Part shown: in pieces, positions 9,705 to 20,393 of the stretch
Layout of the letters: each line of letters begins with the position of its first letter
How positions within the stretch are numbered: the stretch's first letter is position 1
DNA from: Leucobacter coleopterorum
Lineage (GTDB): Bacteria; Actinomycetota; Actinomycetes; Actinomycetales; Microbacteriaceae
Assembly: GCF_011382985.1 (NCBI RefSeq)
Contig: NZ_CP049933.1
Location: 1,054,001-1,118,000 of the forward strand
Length of the DNA: 64,000 nucleotides
Direction: 5' to 3'
Program-made: the position numbers and the translations under genes
Notes under the pieces: model-generated
Database searches by the model: none
What the model saw: only the letters and a program-made list of their open reading frames with translations
Told to the model about the DNA's origin: nothing

Positions 9705-11196
9705 TTATGCTTCCTGTGTGCTTCTGCGACGTGCGCGCACGGCAAGCAACACTGTTCCCGCGAGCAGGACAGTTCCAGCCCCATAGAACAGGCCAGCGCT
9801 CAACACAGATCCTGTGAAAGGTAGCTCAAATCCGCCATTTGCTGGTGAGTTCTCAACCGTGAAGTCAACAACTGAGTCAGCATCGCCAACGGTCACCCGG
9901 ACCGGCTCAGCAAGGAGCTCATAGCCGGTAGGAGCCTTTGTCTCAACGATCCAGTAATACTGGTACCCAGGGTCCCCTGGAGAAACAGGGGCATTATTCA
10001 CCCAGCCAGACTGATGCAATCCCGAGATTGTCACGAGACCGCTCGCGTTCGTTGTCCAAGTCGAGACGCCACCGATTTCGATCGGGTTCACGCCATCGCG
10101 AGCATCGTTTTCAGAGGCATAAACCTGAAAAGTCGCTCCGGCAAGTTTCGTGTTGTTGTCTGCTGCACTGACCTTAGAAATGGTGACGTTGCCGTACTTG
10201 ACGACGGGCTCAGGCGTAGGTGTTGGGCCGCCTGGCTCTCCTGGCTGAATATCAAAGCTTGCTGCGTTGGGGTAAATGATCGCCTGGTTAGGAATATCGC
10301 CGACTTCGTTGATGACGGTTGCAATAACTACCTTGACGCTAGCCGTCTTGTTTGCAACGAGTTTCGCGCGACCGTCCGCCGTAAAGTCCACTGTCACACG
10401 AGTGCCATCAGCGCCGCTCGGCGGCACCGTGTTCACCGTGTAATCCGTATTTAGAGTGAGTGGAGTGCCATTGCTCAGTGACACAGTGGTGCTGCTGTAG
10501 GTCAGGCGTGAGTCGAGAGGGTCGACGATGCGGTAACCGTCAAGCGTGTCAACATTGGGAATGTATCCGGTGATAGTCCAGGTGATTTCATCACCAACTT
10601 TGAGCTTGCCAGCATCCTCAACGGTCTTCTCACCGGGATTGTTGACGGCGTTCTTGGGGTAGATATGCACGTTATACATCCACGAGTCGGTGTCGACCGG
10701 ATCTGTCATGGGACCGTCACAAGAAACGGAGCGCCGGCGGTTGTTCCCGCGGGCACAATTGTTTCGGTGACGAGGTAGACGCCGAGCGGCAGATTCGAGG
10801 CAATAGCGTCGCCGTTGTTGTCTGAAGTGGCAGTTGTGGTGTAGCCCTTGGTTGCGAGAGCCGCTGCATTGGGGTGAGCGTTTGCAGGGCAGTCCAGCCG
10901 GCGTTTGTCGTCAGGTTGTAGCTTGCCGGATCAACCTGCTCGACGGAAAAGGTTACGCCGGGTAGAGGCTCAAGGCCAGCTGTGCTGGCGGCGGGCAGTT
11001 CGCGGCCGTCGTGTGCGAGTCCGGTTGCAGTCTCTGGTTTCTTGAACTTATGGATTGAGAGCGTGCCTGTTTGATCCGGGTCGATCGTCGAGGCTGAAAC
11101 CGCTGAAGCGGCGGAAGCCGCGCCGAAAGCGAGTAGTACGGTCGCCGAAACAACCGAAAACGCGCGGATCAGCCGCCGTTTCTTTTGGATTTCCAT
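9705..11196 (-). CDS. Fimbrial major subunit, SpaA-type LPXTG pilin backbone
   Basis: Secreted pilin of about 497 residues after restoration. Order of parts: signal peptide (MEIQKKRRLIRAF, hydrophobic core, ASA); N-domain; pilin motif with lysine in MYNVHIYPKN; isopeptide-forming D2 domain (GDEITWTITGYIPN); Cna-B/SpaA domain (GNVTISKVSA) with the E-box VETKAPTGYELL; LPFTG sorting signal, membrane helix and RARRRS tail. Two single C omissions (plus-strand gggg 10871-10874 and ggg 10710-10712) split the frame. Repairing both gives the continuous text LTPNAAALATKGY and LVTVPMTDPVD. It lies between the tip protein and the sortase, as in SpaABC-like pilus islands. Confidence 0.88.
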
Positions 11197-11274
11197 GAAT
11201 TATCTTCTTTCATTCTCGAGTTTCGGCCTGCGCATAGGCGCGGGCCGAGGAGGAACACCGAAGTTCGGTGTGGT

Positions 11275-13508
11275 CTAGGCCTGAAACGGCTTGCGGCGTC
11301 GCAGGAGGTAAGCGGTGGCGAGTGCGATGGCTACAAGAGCGCAACCTGCCAACATGGGAATGGTCCAGGGGATGTGCCCCCAGCTTTTGGAAGTACCAGC
11401 GTCGCGACATCTGACACAACAAGCGTGTTGCGTTCGATTGAGACAAGGCCATCAGGGGTGGCATCCATGCTTAGCTGGCCATTCGCTGCGATCTGAAATC
11501 GAACCGGATTGGCGAGCAACACGTGACCGTTGGGTGCGCGCACTTCTTCGATCCAGTAGTGACCCGGAGCCACTCCTGTGGCTTCAAAATGTCCGGTGTC
11601 ACCCGTGCCGGTTACCAGTTGGTTTGTGAGCGGTGCCCCCGGCCTACCGGATTCATCCGAAAGTAAACGGAACGCAGCACCGTCAAGGAGAGCGCCACCC
11701 GCGTGTGCCGATGCTCGTTTTTCGATCGCGATCCGTCCGCTTGAAGGAGTGTCGGTCTCGCACTCGGGTTGTGGTGCGGAATTGGGCGCGCAAGACGTGG
11801 GCTCAGAACTACCGTTTCCGGAGACCGTGTTGTGAAGATTTACACTCCAGGCATCGTTATTGACCCGAACCGAGTAAGTGAGCTTGGCCTGCTCTCCAGC
11901 GGGAAGCATGAATGGTTCTGTTTGCAACGACGTGCCGATTGGGTCGGATACCTCAATAGGTGCTTCGCTACCTACTCGCAACTTTGCCGACCCAGAAACA
12001 AAGCTCGCATTATTGAGTACACCACTGAGGTTGTCGCTGAGCACTACATCTTCAACGTCTCCACTGACACTCGTTGCAGTCACGGTGTAGTCCACCTGCT
12101 GACCAGGGTCGACGAAGGTGCCTGCGGGAATCGAAGTTGTCTTTTGCACGTTCCACTCAGGCGGCTCGATGGTTGTGACCGCCTCGGCAGTGTTGTTTGT
12201 GAGATCAGTGTCGATATCGCTGCCAAGTACTTGTGCTCGGTTCACGACCTTCGTACCAGGTGTGCGTGGTGCGGTACCAGCGATTTCGAGATGGAACGTT
12301 TGCCCGGGTTCAAGCACTGAGGGCACAACCTGTGTTGTATCCGTACCCGAAAGTTGAACGTCAACGTCAGTTGCCGCTGCTGGCAGAATCTGCCATTTCT
12401 CTGGTGAAACCGAGCAACTCAGGTCTCGGCCAGTTAGCGAGCAGCCCGTGGGTGCTGAAACTAGTCGCGGGTTCTCCACGGACTCCGGCACCGCATCACG
12501 AATGAGGAAACCGTGTGAGCCCGCGGTGACCTGATCATCGATATCTATGAACGGACGCGTGAGGCCCAGATTCGCGACACTGACGTCGATGTTCCAGTTG
12601 ATGTCGCTCCCGGAGGCAACTGACGCAGGAGCAGATTTGCGGATCGAAAGATCAGCAGAAGGCGACCATGCCTGGATCCCAAGGTTGCTTAGGATAACAG
12701 AGTCCTTGAAGGCAGAGGGGGATTCAACAGACTGTTTAGTGACCATCGCAAAGTAGCGCGCCTCGATAGTGACGCTGCTGACTAGACCGGAAACTTGCAG
12801 GGTGCCCCAATAGCCAAGTGGCCGATTGCCGTTTCGCTCCGCAATCGGAAATTGGTCCCCGCCGTAATCGAAAGTACCGTCTCTGTAGTCCGGGTGAATT
12901 GTTTGATCGCCCCGTTGGATCTCGTGTAGACGTGTCGTGTCGGCCTGAACGCCATCGATCTCGACAATGCTGGGATTCCAGTAGGTGGAGAAATTGAAGG
13001 AGAGGTCCTCGCCGGCAAAAGCAGCATGCACAGGAGCGAACATGACAATCGGGTTCACCTGTGGCCGATCCCAAGAAATAGTCACTCTCGGCGTGTAATC
13101 ACAGTCTCGGATGGAGCCGGTTGGAAGAGGTAAACCGTCGTTGTATAGGCAGTTCTTTACCTCGTCTCGCAATGGCGCTGTTACACTCTGACCAGCGCTA
13201 GCATCTCTATCAGAAATTCCGAGGTTTGACCCACCGCCAGTGGTCACGATGTAATCATTCGGAGACTCAACCTTGACGGTGACATCACCAAAGCCACCGG
13301 GCATCTTCCCCGTATTTGTGTACCCCGGAGTATTTGGCATCAGCGGTCGTTCGTAACTGCGAGTGACGCTGCTTGCTGCTTCTGCAGGACCCGCGACTCC
13401 GTTCGTCACGAGCAGCGCGGTGAGCGCACCGAGTGCCGCGACGCATCTGATGACAAGGCGTGAAACGCGATTTGACCGGTGTGCCGGTCTCAACGTGCTT
13501 GCGTGCAT
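11275..13508 (-). CDS. Large surface protein, probable pilus tip/minor pilin with LPKAG signal
   Basis: About 744 residues. A signal peptide (to PAEAASS) is followed by a region resembling a collagen-binding or adhesin head. DUF11-like repeats follow (SADLSIRKSAP, EPPEWNVQKTTSIPAG with VDYTVTATSV). Then comes a Cna-B/SpaA domain (GRIAIEKRASAHAGGALLDG) with the E-box-like YWIEEVRAPNGH. The frame runs into LVLPKAGG and then breaks at a five-C run (11377-11381). One added base restores LPKAGG, a hydrophobic helix starting HIPWTIPMLAG and the tail RRRKPFQA. LPKAG is a non-standard LPXTG variant. It is the first gene of the pilus operon; GAGGTAA lies six bases before the ATG. Confidence 0.8.
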
Positions 13509-13710
13509 TCTGAGTTACCTCGTAATCCTTTATCATTCCGTGCTCCTTGTGTGTTCAGGAGCACATCCCGAATACAGGCATGCAAGAAGCGGGTTTGAAC
13601 TTACGCGAGCGCCAAAACTTTTTTCGTATGCGCAGATAATTTCCTCTCGGAGTCTCTTTGCAGGTACTTCCAAGGCATTTAGCACAAGTGCAAACTATGG
13701 TGAACGCTTG
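13509..13710. promoter_or_regulatory. Divergent control region, pilus operon / sigma-factor fusion gene
   Basis: A 202-base AT-rich spacer between the tip gene (leftward) and the ECF-fusion gene (rightward). It holds an inverted repeat gtgctcc (13540-13546) / ggagcac (13558-13564) close to the pilus start. A T-rich tract (aacttttttcg) and aggtacttccaagg lie nearer the sigma gene. I cannot assign -35/-10 elements with confidence. The position makes it the natural target for self-regulation by the fused sigma factor. Confidence 0.45.
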
Positions 13711-15414
13711 ATGTCTACAGAACCGATCCTGACCCTTGAATTCACGAGCGACACACCCGCGACGGAAGATGACGACGCTGCCCTTTTGCAGCGGATACGG
13801 GAGGGCGATACATCAGTTTTCAGCGAGCTCTGGGAGAGACACTCAGTGTTCGCGCAGAAGGTTGCCCGGGTTCAAACCTCTTCTTTTGACTCCGATGATT
13901 TGGTATCTGAGTCTTTTACGCGCATCTACCGAATTCTCCTGAATGGTGGTGGTCCCAAGGGTGACTTTCGTCCATATCTGTACGTGACAATTAAAAACCT
14001 GGCGCGCGAGTGGGGGCGCTCGCTCCGCGAATTCACCATGCCCGATGAAGAGTGGTTGGAATCTTTGGAGCTGGAAGAGCCCGGTCCGGAAGCGTTGAGT
14101 AGCGATACGCTCCTCGCACACGCTTTTGCCGAACTCCCTCAGCGGTGGCAAGAAGTCCTCTATCGTGTCGAGATTGAGGGTGTGTCACCCGCGGCCCTCG
14201 CAAAGCACCTGGGTTTGACCCCAAACACAACCCACCAGCTCATACGCCGTGCTCGCGAAGGGCTCCGGGAAGCGTGGGTGCAGGCCCATATTCCTCTTCG
14301 CGTTGCCGGATCGGAGTGTCGTTGGGCGACTGAACGCATGGGAGCATACGAACGTGATCGATTGAGTAAACGAGAACGAGGACGATTCGAACGTCACGTT
14401 GAAGACTGCATCGAGTGCTCTCAACTGGTCAAACTTGCGGAGCAGGCCGGCTCCCGGATACGAGTAGTCTTGTTTCCGATCTTGCTTGCCGGTGGACTCG
14501 AAGTATGGCGGTCCAAACAAGCTACCGTGGCCAGTGCTGATACCGGAGGCCTGGTGAATGCTCGACGAAACAAGCATGTGAGCAGGGGGCAAACATCAAT
14601 GCTGGCCCCTGGGCGAATTGCGGTGGGGGCACTGCTTGTATGCGCTTTGGTGATTCTCTTCACTGCCTTGGACAACGCTTCGCCTGCCGGAGGTGCGGCG
14701 GTGTCGCAACCTGATCCCACACGTGAGACTATTGACGGGGTGAAAGCACCGCTGGTACTTTCAACGCCCTGGTCCCAGCAGGCTGTAACGGCAGCGTCGC
14801 CTCGGAAACGGCTAGGGGCTGTCGAACCGGGTGATGACCAAACTCAAGAAGACACAGCGTCTCGTTCTGCTCAAGACTCAGAACCAGACGATCGTGAGAC
14901 ATCGCCTGATACGAATATAACCGAGCAAACAATCGAGCAGCCAAGCTACAATATTGAATTCTTACCTCTGGCTTGGGGGAGCCGAGGAGGCGAGGGCACA
15001 AACTTTACCGAGCTCGTCTCTCTGCGGATCAGTAATGCGGGTGAAGTGACTCCAAATCAGCCACTCACGTTGTCCGTGTCACACCCGATACCACAGCATT
15101 GGTCGATCTCTGACGTCTTGCGTAACGGACTCACGGATCCTGCCATCTCGTTCACACACTCGTCCGGCTCAACATTTGTCACGATCCAGGATCCACCCGG
15201 TGCTGGTGAGTCCACAGTGATTACGTTTGCGCTCACCTACGACTGGTCGAGTTGGTCTCACGACTTCGTGTTGAACCCGGACTTCTCTTCATCTCGCATC
15301 GATCGACCTGGTACTGCGATAACCGTCCGAGTCTATAGTGACACTCCAGAAGGGTCTAACGTCGAAAGCACGGTTTACTTGTGGAGTCATACAACTGGCA
15401 CACCCGCCCCTTAA
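13711..15414 (+). CDS. ECF sigma factor fused to zinc anti-sigma domain, membrane helix and ectodomain
   Basis: A single 567-residue chain. Sigma region 2 covers about 20-100 (DDLVSESFTRIYRILL, RPYLYVTIKNLAREWG). Sigma region 4 is at about 135-195 (LPQRWQEVLYRVEIEGVSP, LAKHLGLTPNTTHQLIRRAR). A zinc anti-sigma motif H-x3-C-x2-C follows at His229, Cys233 and Cys236 (RHVEDCIECSQL), then a short hydrophobic stretch near 250-266 and a membrane helix near 303-321. An acidic, Thr/Gln-rich linker leads to an extracytoplasmic beta-rich domain that resembles the DUF11/Ig-like modules of the neighbouring surface proteins. The start at 13711 (MSTEPILTLEF) is chosen because the upstream open frame only shadows the divergent tip gene. 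The frame is intact. Confidence 0.85.
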   Translation: MSTEPILTLEFTSDTPATEDDDAALLQRIREGDTSVFSELWERHSVFAQKVARVQTSSFDSDDLVSESFTRIYRILLNGGGPKGDFRPYLYVTIKNLAREWGRSLREFTMPDEEWLESLELEEPGPEALSSDTLLAHAFAELPQRWQEVLYRVEIEGVSPAALAKHLGLTPNTTHQLIRRAREGLREAWVQAHIPLRVAGSECRWATERMGAYERDRLSKRERGRFERHVEDCIECSQLVKLAEQAGSRIRVVLFPILLAGGLEVWRSKQATVASADTGGLVNARRNKHVSRGQTSMLAPGRIAVGALLVCALVILFTALDNASPAGGAAVSQPDPTRETIDGVKAPLVLSTPWSQQAVTAASPRKRLGAVEPGDDQTQEDTASRSAQDSEPDDRETSPDTNITEQTIEQPSYNIEFLPLAWGSRGGEGTNFTELVSLRISNAGEVTPNQPLTLSVSHPIPQHWSISDVLRNGLTDPAISFTHSSGSTFVTIQDPPGAGESTVITFALTYDWSSWSHDFVLNPDFSSSRIDRPGTAITVRVYSDTPEGSNVESTVYLWSHTTGTPAP

Positions 15415-15710
15415 AGTATTGTATTTCGTTTGTATCGGCCTACAAGGATGAGGGTCAGTTTGCTAGGGCCTGTATCGAGAGTCCACTGGCTTGATGCATG
15501 TGATAGCTTTTGCTGTGCAGTATTTCAACACATGTAGATAAATTGTGATTGGGGTCTGATGTTTTTGGGATTTCCCCATGTTTTCAGCTTGCGCGTCTAT
15601 ACTTTAGTCACGTTGTGTTGCCTAGATATATATCTCGTTCGGCCACGACCACATGTTTGGGGCATGGTCTTCGAAAACTAGTGATATTGCTATGCGGTGG
15701 GGAGCCGGAT
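15415..15710. other. AT-rich spacer before the RCC1 surface-protein gene
   Basis: About 296 bases of unusually AT-rich DNA with no convincing gene. A short upstream extension of the RCC1 frame (from 15549) has no family similarity. The spacer probably carries the promoter of the RCC1 gene. I see no clear terminator hairpin after the sigma-fusion stop. Confidence 0.4.
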
Positions 15711-17910
15711 TTGTCTTTGAATACACCTCGGTCTGTTCGTAAGTTGCGCGGTCTGAAATTTGCTGCGGGCAGCGCCGCTCTTTTGTTGCTCGGAGGTTTA
15801 GCTGCACCGGCCGCTGCCGTAGAGACCTCGGTGCAACAGGGGCCAACAGCTGGTGGTACCGAGGTTGCTATTACCGATCTCGCTCTCAATGAGTCCATGC
15901 AGGTCTTTCCGACTTCGCGCTTTACCCTCGGGATCGGCGGAGATGGGGTGCTCTATGGCTGGGGAGCAACAACTATGGTCAGCTGGGTGAAGCTCCACTT
16001 CCAGCAGGCGAATCATGGGTACCAGAGCCGACCGAGGTTGATAGGACCGGTGTGTTCGATAGCCCGGTGGCAAAAGTTGCTCCCGGTCACGGTAGTGCTT
16101 TAGCTCTCACTGAGATGGGGACGTTGTACGCCTGGGGTGACAATAGGGGTGGCCAGCTGGGCAACGGCTCCCTCACTTCAACGCACATACCCACTCCTGT
16201 TGACATGACCGGTGTTCTCGCGGGCAAGGAAGTTGTTGACATTGCGGTGATCGGCATGAATGAAACGTACATGGCGGTCACTCGAGACGGTCTGATGTAC
16301 ACCTGGGGCTACGGCACCACGCACGGCCAGCTAGGTAACGGCATTCTGGGGAATTCCTCCGTACCTGTTGCGGTCGACACGAGTGGAATCTCACCTAGTC
16401 CCAAGGTTGTCGAAGTGTTTGGTGGCACGCAGTCCATGACCTGGCTCGCCCGCACAGATGATGGCAGGCTCATTAACTGGGGGTACGGCCTCCAGGGGCA
16501 GCTGGGGCATGGACGCTTCGGGAACGAGTCAAAACCAGTCGCCGTAAACACAAGTGGTGTCCTCGCGGGAAAACAAATCACTAGTGTCGCGACCTCCGTT
16601 GGTAGCAACGGTGCGGTTTTTGCGCTCACCTCAGACGGGCAGGCATTTAGTTGGGGGTACAACTCCTATGGCCTTCTTGGAAATGGGTCAACAACTGATA
16701 GTTCGATCCCTGTCGCTGTAAACATGAGCGGTGTGCTCGCGGGGAAGACCATAACGAAATTGGTGGCGGGATCCACTTCAAACCACGCGATCGCTCTTGC
16801 AAGCGACGGAAAACTCTACGCGTGGGGAGAAGGTTACTACGGTCAGATGGGGAACGGAACGAGTGGTAACCCTGGGATACGCAACCCTCTTCCTGCAGCA
16901 GTGGATATGACGGGTGTGCTCGCGGGAAAAACCATCGAGGACGTTCAGATCGCCTGGAACACGACACTCGTTATCGCTGATGGTCAGGCTTACTCCTGGG
17001 GTACTTACACCGGAACGCCAGGGCCACGAGTGACGTGAAGACAACTCCCGTTGCGGTCGACACGAGCGGTCCCACAGCTGGTAAGACCATTGTGCGGAGT
17101 TACCTCAGTTCGCGCATCGACTACATGTACCGCACGCTTCAAGATAGCGACGGCAACCTCTACTCTTGGGGTGGGCCGTACGTTCTTGGGGCGGGAGGAG
17201 CTACGATCTATTCCTCGACCCCGGTTGCGGTTCTGATGCCGGAGTCTGACATATCCGTGAATTTTGGTGACTCGCCCGCTGCCTCTATCGAAAGGACGGG
17301 GGTAACCTCGGTTACCGCGGTGACTCCGTCTCATGTCTCGGGGAAAGTTCCTGTGACGGTTCGCTATGGTGACAGGGTCTTCGCCGCTGGCGATTTTACT
17401 TTCGGAACCCCTCCGGTTGTTCTCGTAAACCCTAAATCGGCGAGTGTTTCACCAGGGGCGACCGTTCGGATGCAAGCCGCCGGGCAGGGAGACGAGACGC
17501 CTGCCGTGGCCTGGCAGGTGTCTCAAGACGATGGACAAACCTGGGTTGCTTACGAAGCTGATGCCCCTGCCGCGCTGAGTGAACTTGAGACGTCTGCTGA
17601 ATTAGTTCTCGAGTCGGTCAGCGCTGAACTCGACGGGTCGCTGTTTCGGGCTGTCTTTACAAATGACCTGGGGCAAGCTGTTACGGCTGAAGCCAGTGTC
17701 ACCGTCAACGAGAACGTTGGCCCAACAGAAAAGCCCAAGCCGCCCACAGTGAATCCTGGTGGGAAAGACGAGGGAGAGAATCCCGGCGGAGGACTCCCAA
17801 CCACGGGTGGGAACGAGGATGTAGTGGCGGGCATCGTTTCGGTTGCTCTCATAGGAATCTTCGCTGGAACAATTGTGCTAATGATGAGGAAACGGTCATA
17901 CGTACGGTAA
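15711..17910 (+). CDS. LPTTG-anchored RCC1-repeat surface protein
   Basis: About 733 residues after restoration. The TTG start at 15711 is preferred because ggtgggga precedes it and a signal peptide follows directly (RKLRGLKFAAGSAALLLLGG to PAAA). Seven to eight RCC1-like blades follow, each with a [YFN]xWG..xxGQLGNG core (LYAWGDNRGGQLGNG, MYTWGYGTTHGQLGNG). Next come an IPT/TIG-like domain (ITSVTPS-like VTAVTPSHVSGKVPVTV), an Ig-like domain (VAWQVSQDDGQTW) and a Pro/Gly linker. The end is LPTTGGNED, a helix and MMRKR. Two breaks are single missing Gs at 15961-15964 and 17021-17023. It should be displayed on the wall by a housekeeping sortase not seen here. Confidence 0.85.
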
Positions 17911-18022
17911 AGCAATAACTTAAGTGAGGCAGTGCTTGGGGGTAGAATTTAGGTGGGATCAATCACGCATTCATGTGATGGATTGCTACGGTTTAGAGGC
18001 AACGTAAGGAATCGGTGGGCTC

Positions 18023-18812
18023 TCAGCCAGGGCCCTGAAGTTGGTGGAGACTCGGCGACCTGTTCTCGTCCAATTGCGATGCCCACAAGTTCGATAATTT
18101 TCCAGAGCGTGCGTGCCCATGGTTCGAGGGTGGTATCTCGGAGATATCAGAGCGTAACACGCATGCAGTTTTTTGCTCAGCTGGCGAGTGGAAGTCTCTT
18201 GTCAAACTCCCGTCGATCAAGAAGCAGGAACAGGAGGAATTCCAAGAACCCGCAAGAATGCGTTGCTTTTGCTGCTCGAATTCCGCCGCCCAGTGGTTTT
18301 GCTGACGACGGTTTGTACTGCCAATGACGTGCGTTGCAGCGGACACGCGAGCTGCAGCGCGAAGCAGACTCGTCGTTATTCCCCTCTCGGCTTTCTTGAG
18401 TAGATCTTCTAGTTCGTCGATGGGGATACCGCCAGTAGAAATTTCTCGGCCCCCAGCAGCCGCGATCTGGGCTGCGACGGGAGCGAAGCACCGATCCTTA
18501 AACGCAACTACGACCGCTACCTGGCCGGGGGAGAATTCTGCCGCAACTATCTCTAGATCCTCTGCGTCGAGTAGGTCTGAAGCGGCGCCGCCAAACAAGC
18601 TGGCATCAAAGTCGCCGAAATTGAGTGCGTGGAGGGGAAGCTGAGGCGTTGGTGTCGTTGCGGGACACAAATTCAAGGTCAGGCGGTTTAATGAACCCAG
18701 ATGTCACTCCGTTACGCAGTGCATTACCAAGACCCGCACCCTTGGGTGCAACGACTGCTGCGTATTCAACGGCTCCCGCAAATTCTGGTAGTCTCACCGG
18801 TCGACGCACCAC
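18023..18812 (-). pseudogene. DUF6325/SHOCT-like protein remnant
   Basis: Two frames together resemble actinobacterial DUF6325 proteins. The first is VEYAAVVAPKGAGLGNAL with KPPDLEFVSRND. The second is LLDAEDLEIVAAEFSPGQVAVVVAF, APVAAQIAAAGGREISTGGIP and IDELEDLLKKA. The join near 18635-18645 needs one base removed (or two added), unlike most breaks in this window. The C-terminal third (Ser/Cys-rich) has no family match, so the true stop is unclear. These proteins are thought to be small cytoplasmic stress proteins; no function is assigned. It could be an eroded gene at the edge of the island. Confidence 0.5.
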
Positions 18813-18982
18813 CCACTAGAAGAATACCTCGGGGAGCAAGAGAAGGCGTAAGTTGGGTGCGTTGACTTGCAGATCAAGTGAAGACGGTATGGGATCGGTG
18901 GCGGGCAGGGCAGCCCTCACGCATGATTGCACGGGAGTTACGTTGCTCCACACAAAAAGTGAGACACCACATCGCGCTCACT

Positions 18983-20008
18983 GGCGGCATCCGCCCCACA
19001 CGCCGCAAAAGATAAGTACTGCGTTTATCTCTCCACGAGCGCGAAGAAGTTTCGCGCGGAATCGCGGCAGGAGTCTCGGCAAGAACGATCAGTACCCTTG
19101 TGGGGAAGACCGCGTTGACGATCTCACACAAGATCGAACGCAACGGCGGAAGAGCTCGCTACCGAGCCACCTGGCTGATGAGCGGGCCTGGGAACACTCG
19201 AGACGGACTTGCCCCCTCAACACTTGACCGCAACGAGGAACTCAGTGAGCTGGTGCGCTTCAAACTCGCCGAGGACTGTTCACCGCAACAGATTGCTGCT
19301 TGGCTGAAAACCGTGTTCCCCGATGAACCCGACTGGTGGATCTCGCACGAAGCGATCTATCGGACGCTCTGCAACTCCATACGATTGTCGCTGCTCTCAA
19401 CGCTTGTGAAGCATTTACGTTCTGGCCGCAGGGTTAGACATCCATGCGTTGCTTCGAAAATGGGGCAAGGACGGGGCCGTCTCGTGGGTATCAAGTCGAT
19501 CCGTTCCCGGCCCGTTCAGGTGCAGCAACGAACCGAGGTCGGGCATTGGGAAGGCGATCTCGTCATAGGCAAAGACCTTCCGCTGTCGCGCGTTTGGTCG
19601 AGCGTTCCACCCGACGACTCCGCCTGGTCAAACTCGACGGGATTAAAGCAGGTGATGTGCGGGCCACCCTGGTCCGTAACCTCCGGCAGGTGCCGTCAGG
19701 ACCGTTGCGGTCGCTCACTTGGGTCAGGGCGAGAGATAAGCGAGCATGTCAAGATCGCGAAACAGTTAGGGATTGATATTTACTTCTGTGACCCGGGCTC
19801 CCCTGGCAGAGAGGTCGTAATGAGAACACGAACCAGCTCCTCCGTAAATATCTCCCGAAGAGGACCAATGTCTCTCTATCTCGCACAGGACGAGTTTGAT
19901 CAGATCGCCGAACGCATCAACACGAGGCCTAGGAGGGTGTCGGGCTGGAACACCAGCGAGGACCTCTACCACCTCGCTGCCGGTGACCACGAGACCCATC
20001 TGGGGTGA
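18983..20008 (+). pseudogene. IS30-family transposase, multiply frameshifted
   Basis: The parts of an IS30 transposase are present in order. They are an HTH-like segment LHEREEVSRGIAAGVSART, KIERNGGRARYRA, SPQQIAAWLK, SHEAIYRTL, then the DDE core: GHWEGDLVIGK, SAVARLVERSTRRLRLVKLDG (next frame), LGIDIYFCDPGSP and NTRPRRVSGW. An in-frame TAA (19013-19015) separates the extreme N-terminus. At least four further shifts are needed, one being a missing C at 19800-19803. Some may be sequencing errors, but the number and the stop suggest a decayed copy. No terminal inverted repeats were identified by eye. Confidence 0.75.
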
Positions 20009-20017
20009 CCGGGAAAG

Positions 20018-20260
20018 TCATCGACACAGTGTGCGGAGCGTATCCTCAATGATGTCCTCGGAGAGTGCACCCGCACAGAAAAACCTACCCGCAGTCGCGA
20101 GTACCATAATTTCAAGCACCACTGGAAGCTTGAGCACGCCGTGAACGAAGGGCAAGCAGGCTCCCACACCAAACAGCCTGATTCCCGCCAAGGCTGACAG
20201 TAACGTCATCTTTGTGCCGGTGTCTGCTAGCTCTTTGGGGACAACACCTGGCGTTGTCAT
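20018..20260 (-). pseudogene. C-terminal sorting-signal fragment (LADTG) of a surface protein
   Basis: The frame reads VVPKELADTGTK followed by a hydrophobic stretch (MTLLSALAGIRLFGVGACL). This looks like an LAxTG-type sortase signal and membrane helix, as found in actinobacterial class E sortase substrates. No signal peptide or body domain precedes it in this frame, and the positive tail is weak. It probably represents the 3' end of a surface-protein gene cut off by the IS30 insertion. The assignment rests only on the motif and hydrophobicity. Confidence 0.3.
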
Positions 20261-20393
20261 CGGTGGCGGGATCGGAACCGAAGTTACTCGTAACTCTGCG
20301 GGGATTCAACCTGGAGTATTGTACCGTTCTTAACCAAGAGAGCTTCGCTATCTGCAAGCATTCGGAGTCCGGGGATGCCCTCGAACTGTCTTG

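Noticed and set aside
13363-13710. N-terminal extension of the sigma-fusion gene by 116 residues
   Set aside because: This part overlaps the divergent tip gene, has no sigma-like sequence and would place the promoter inside another gene.
17911-18022. Small RNA or tRNA in the spacer after the RCC1 gene
   Set aside because: No cloverleaf, no conserved RNA motif and no strong hairpin could be seen.
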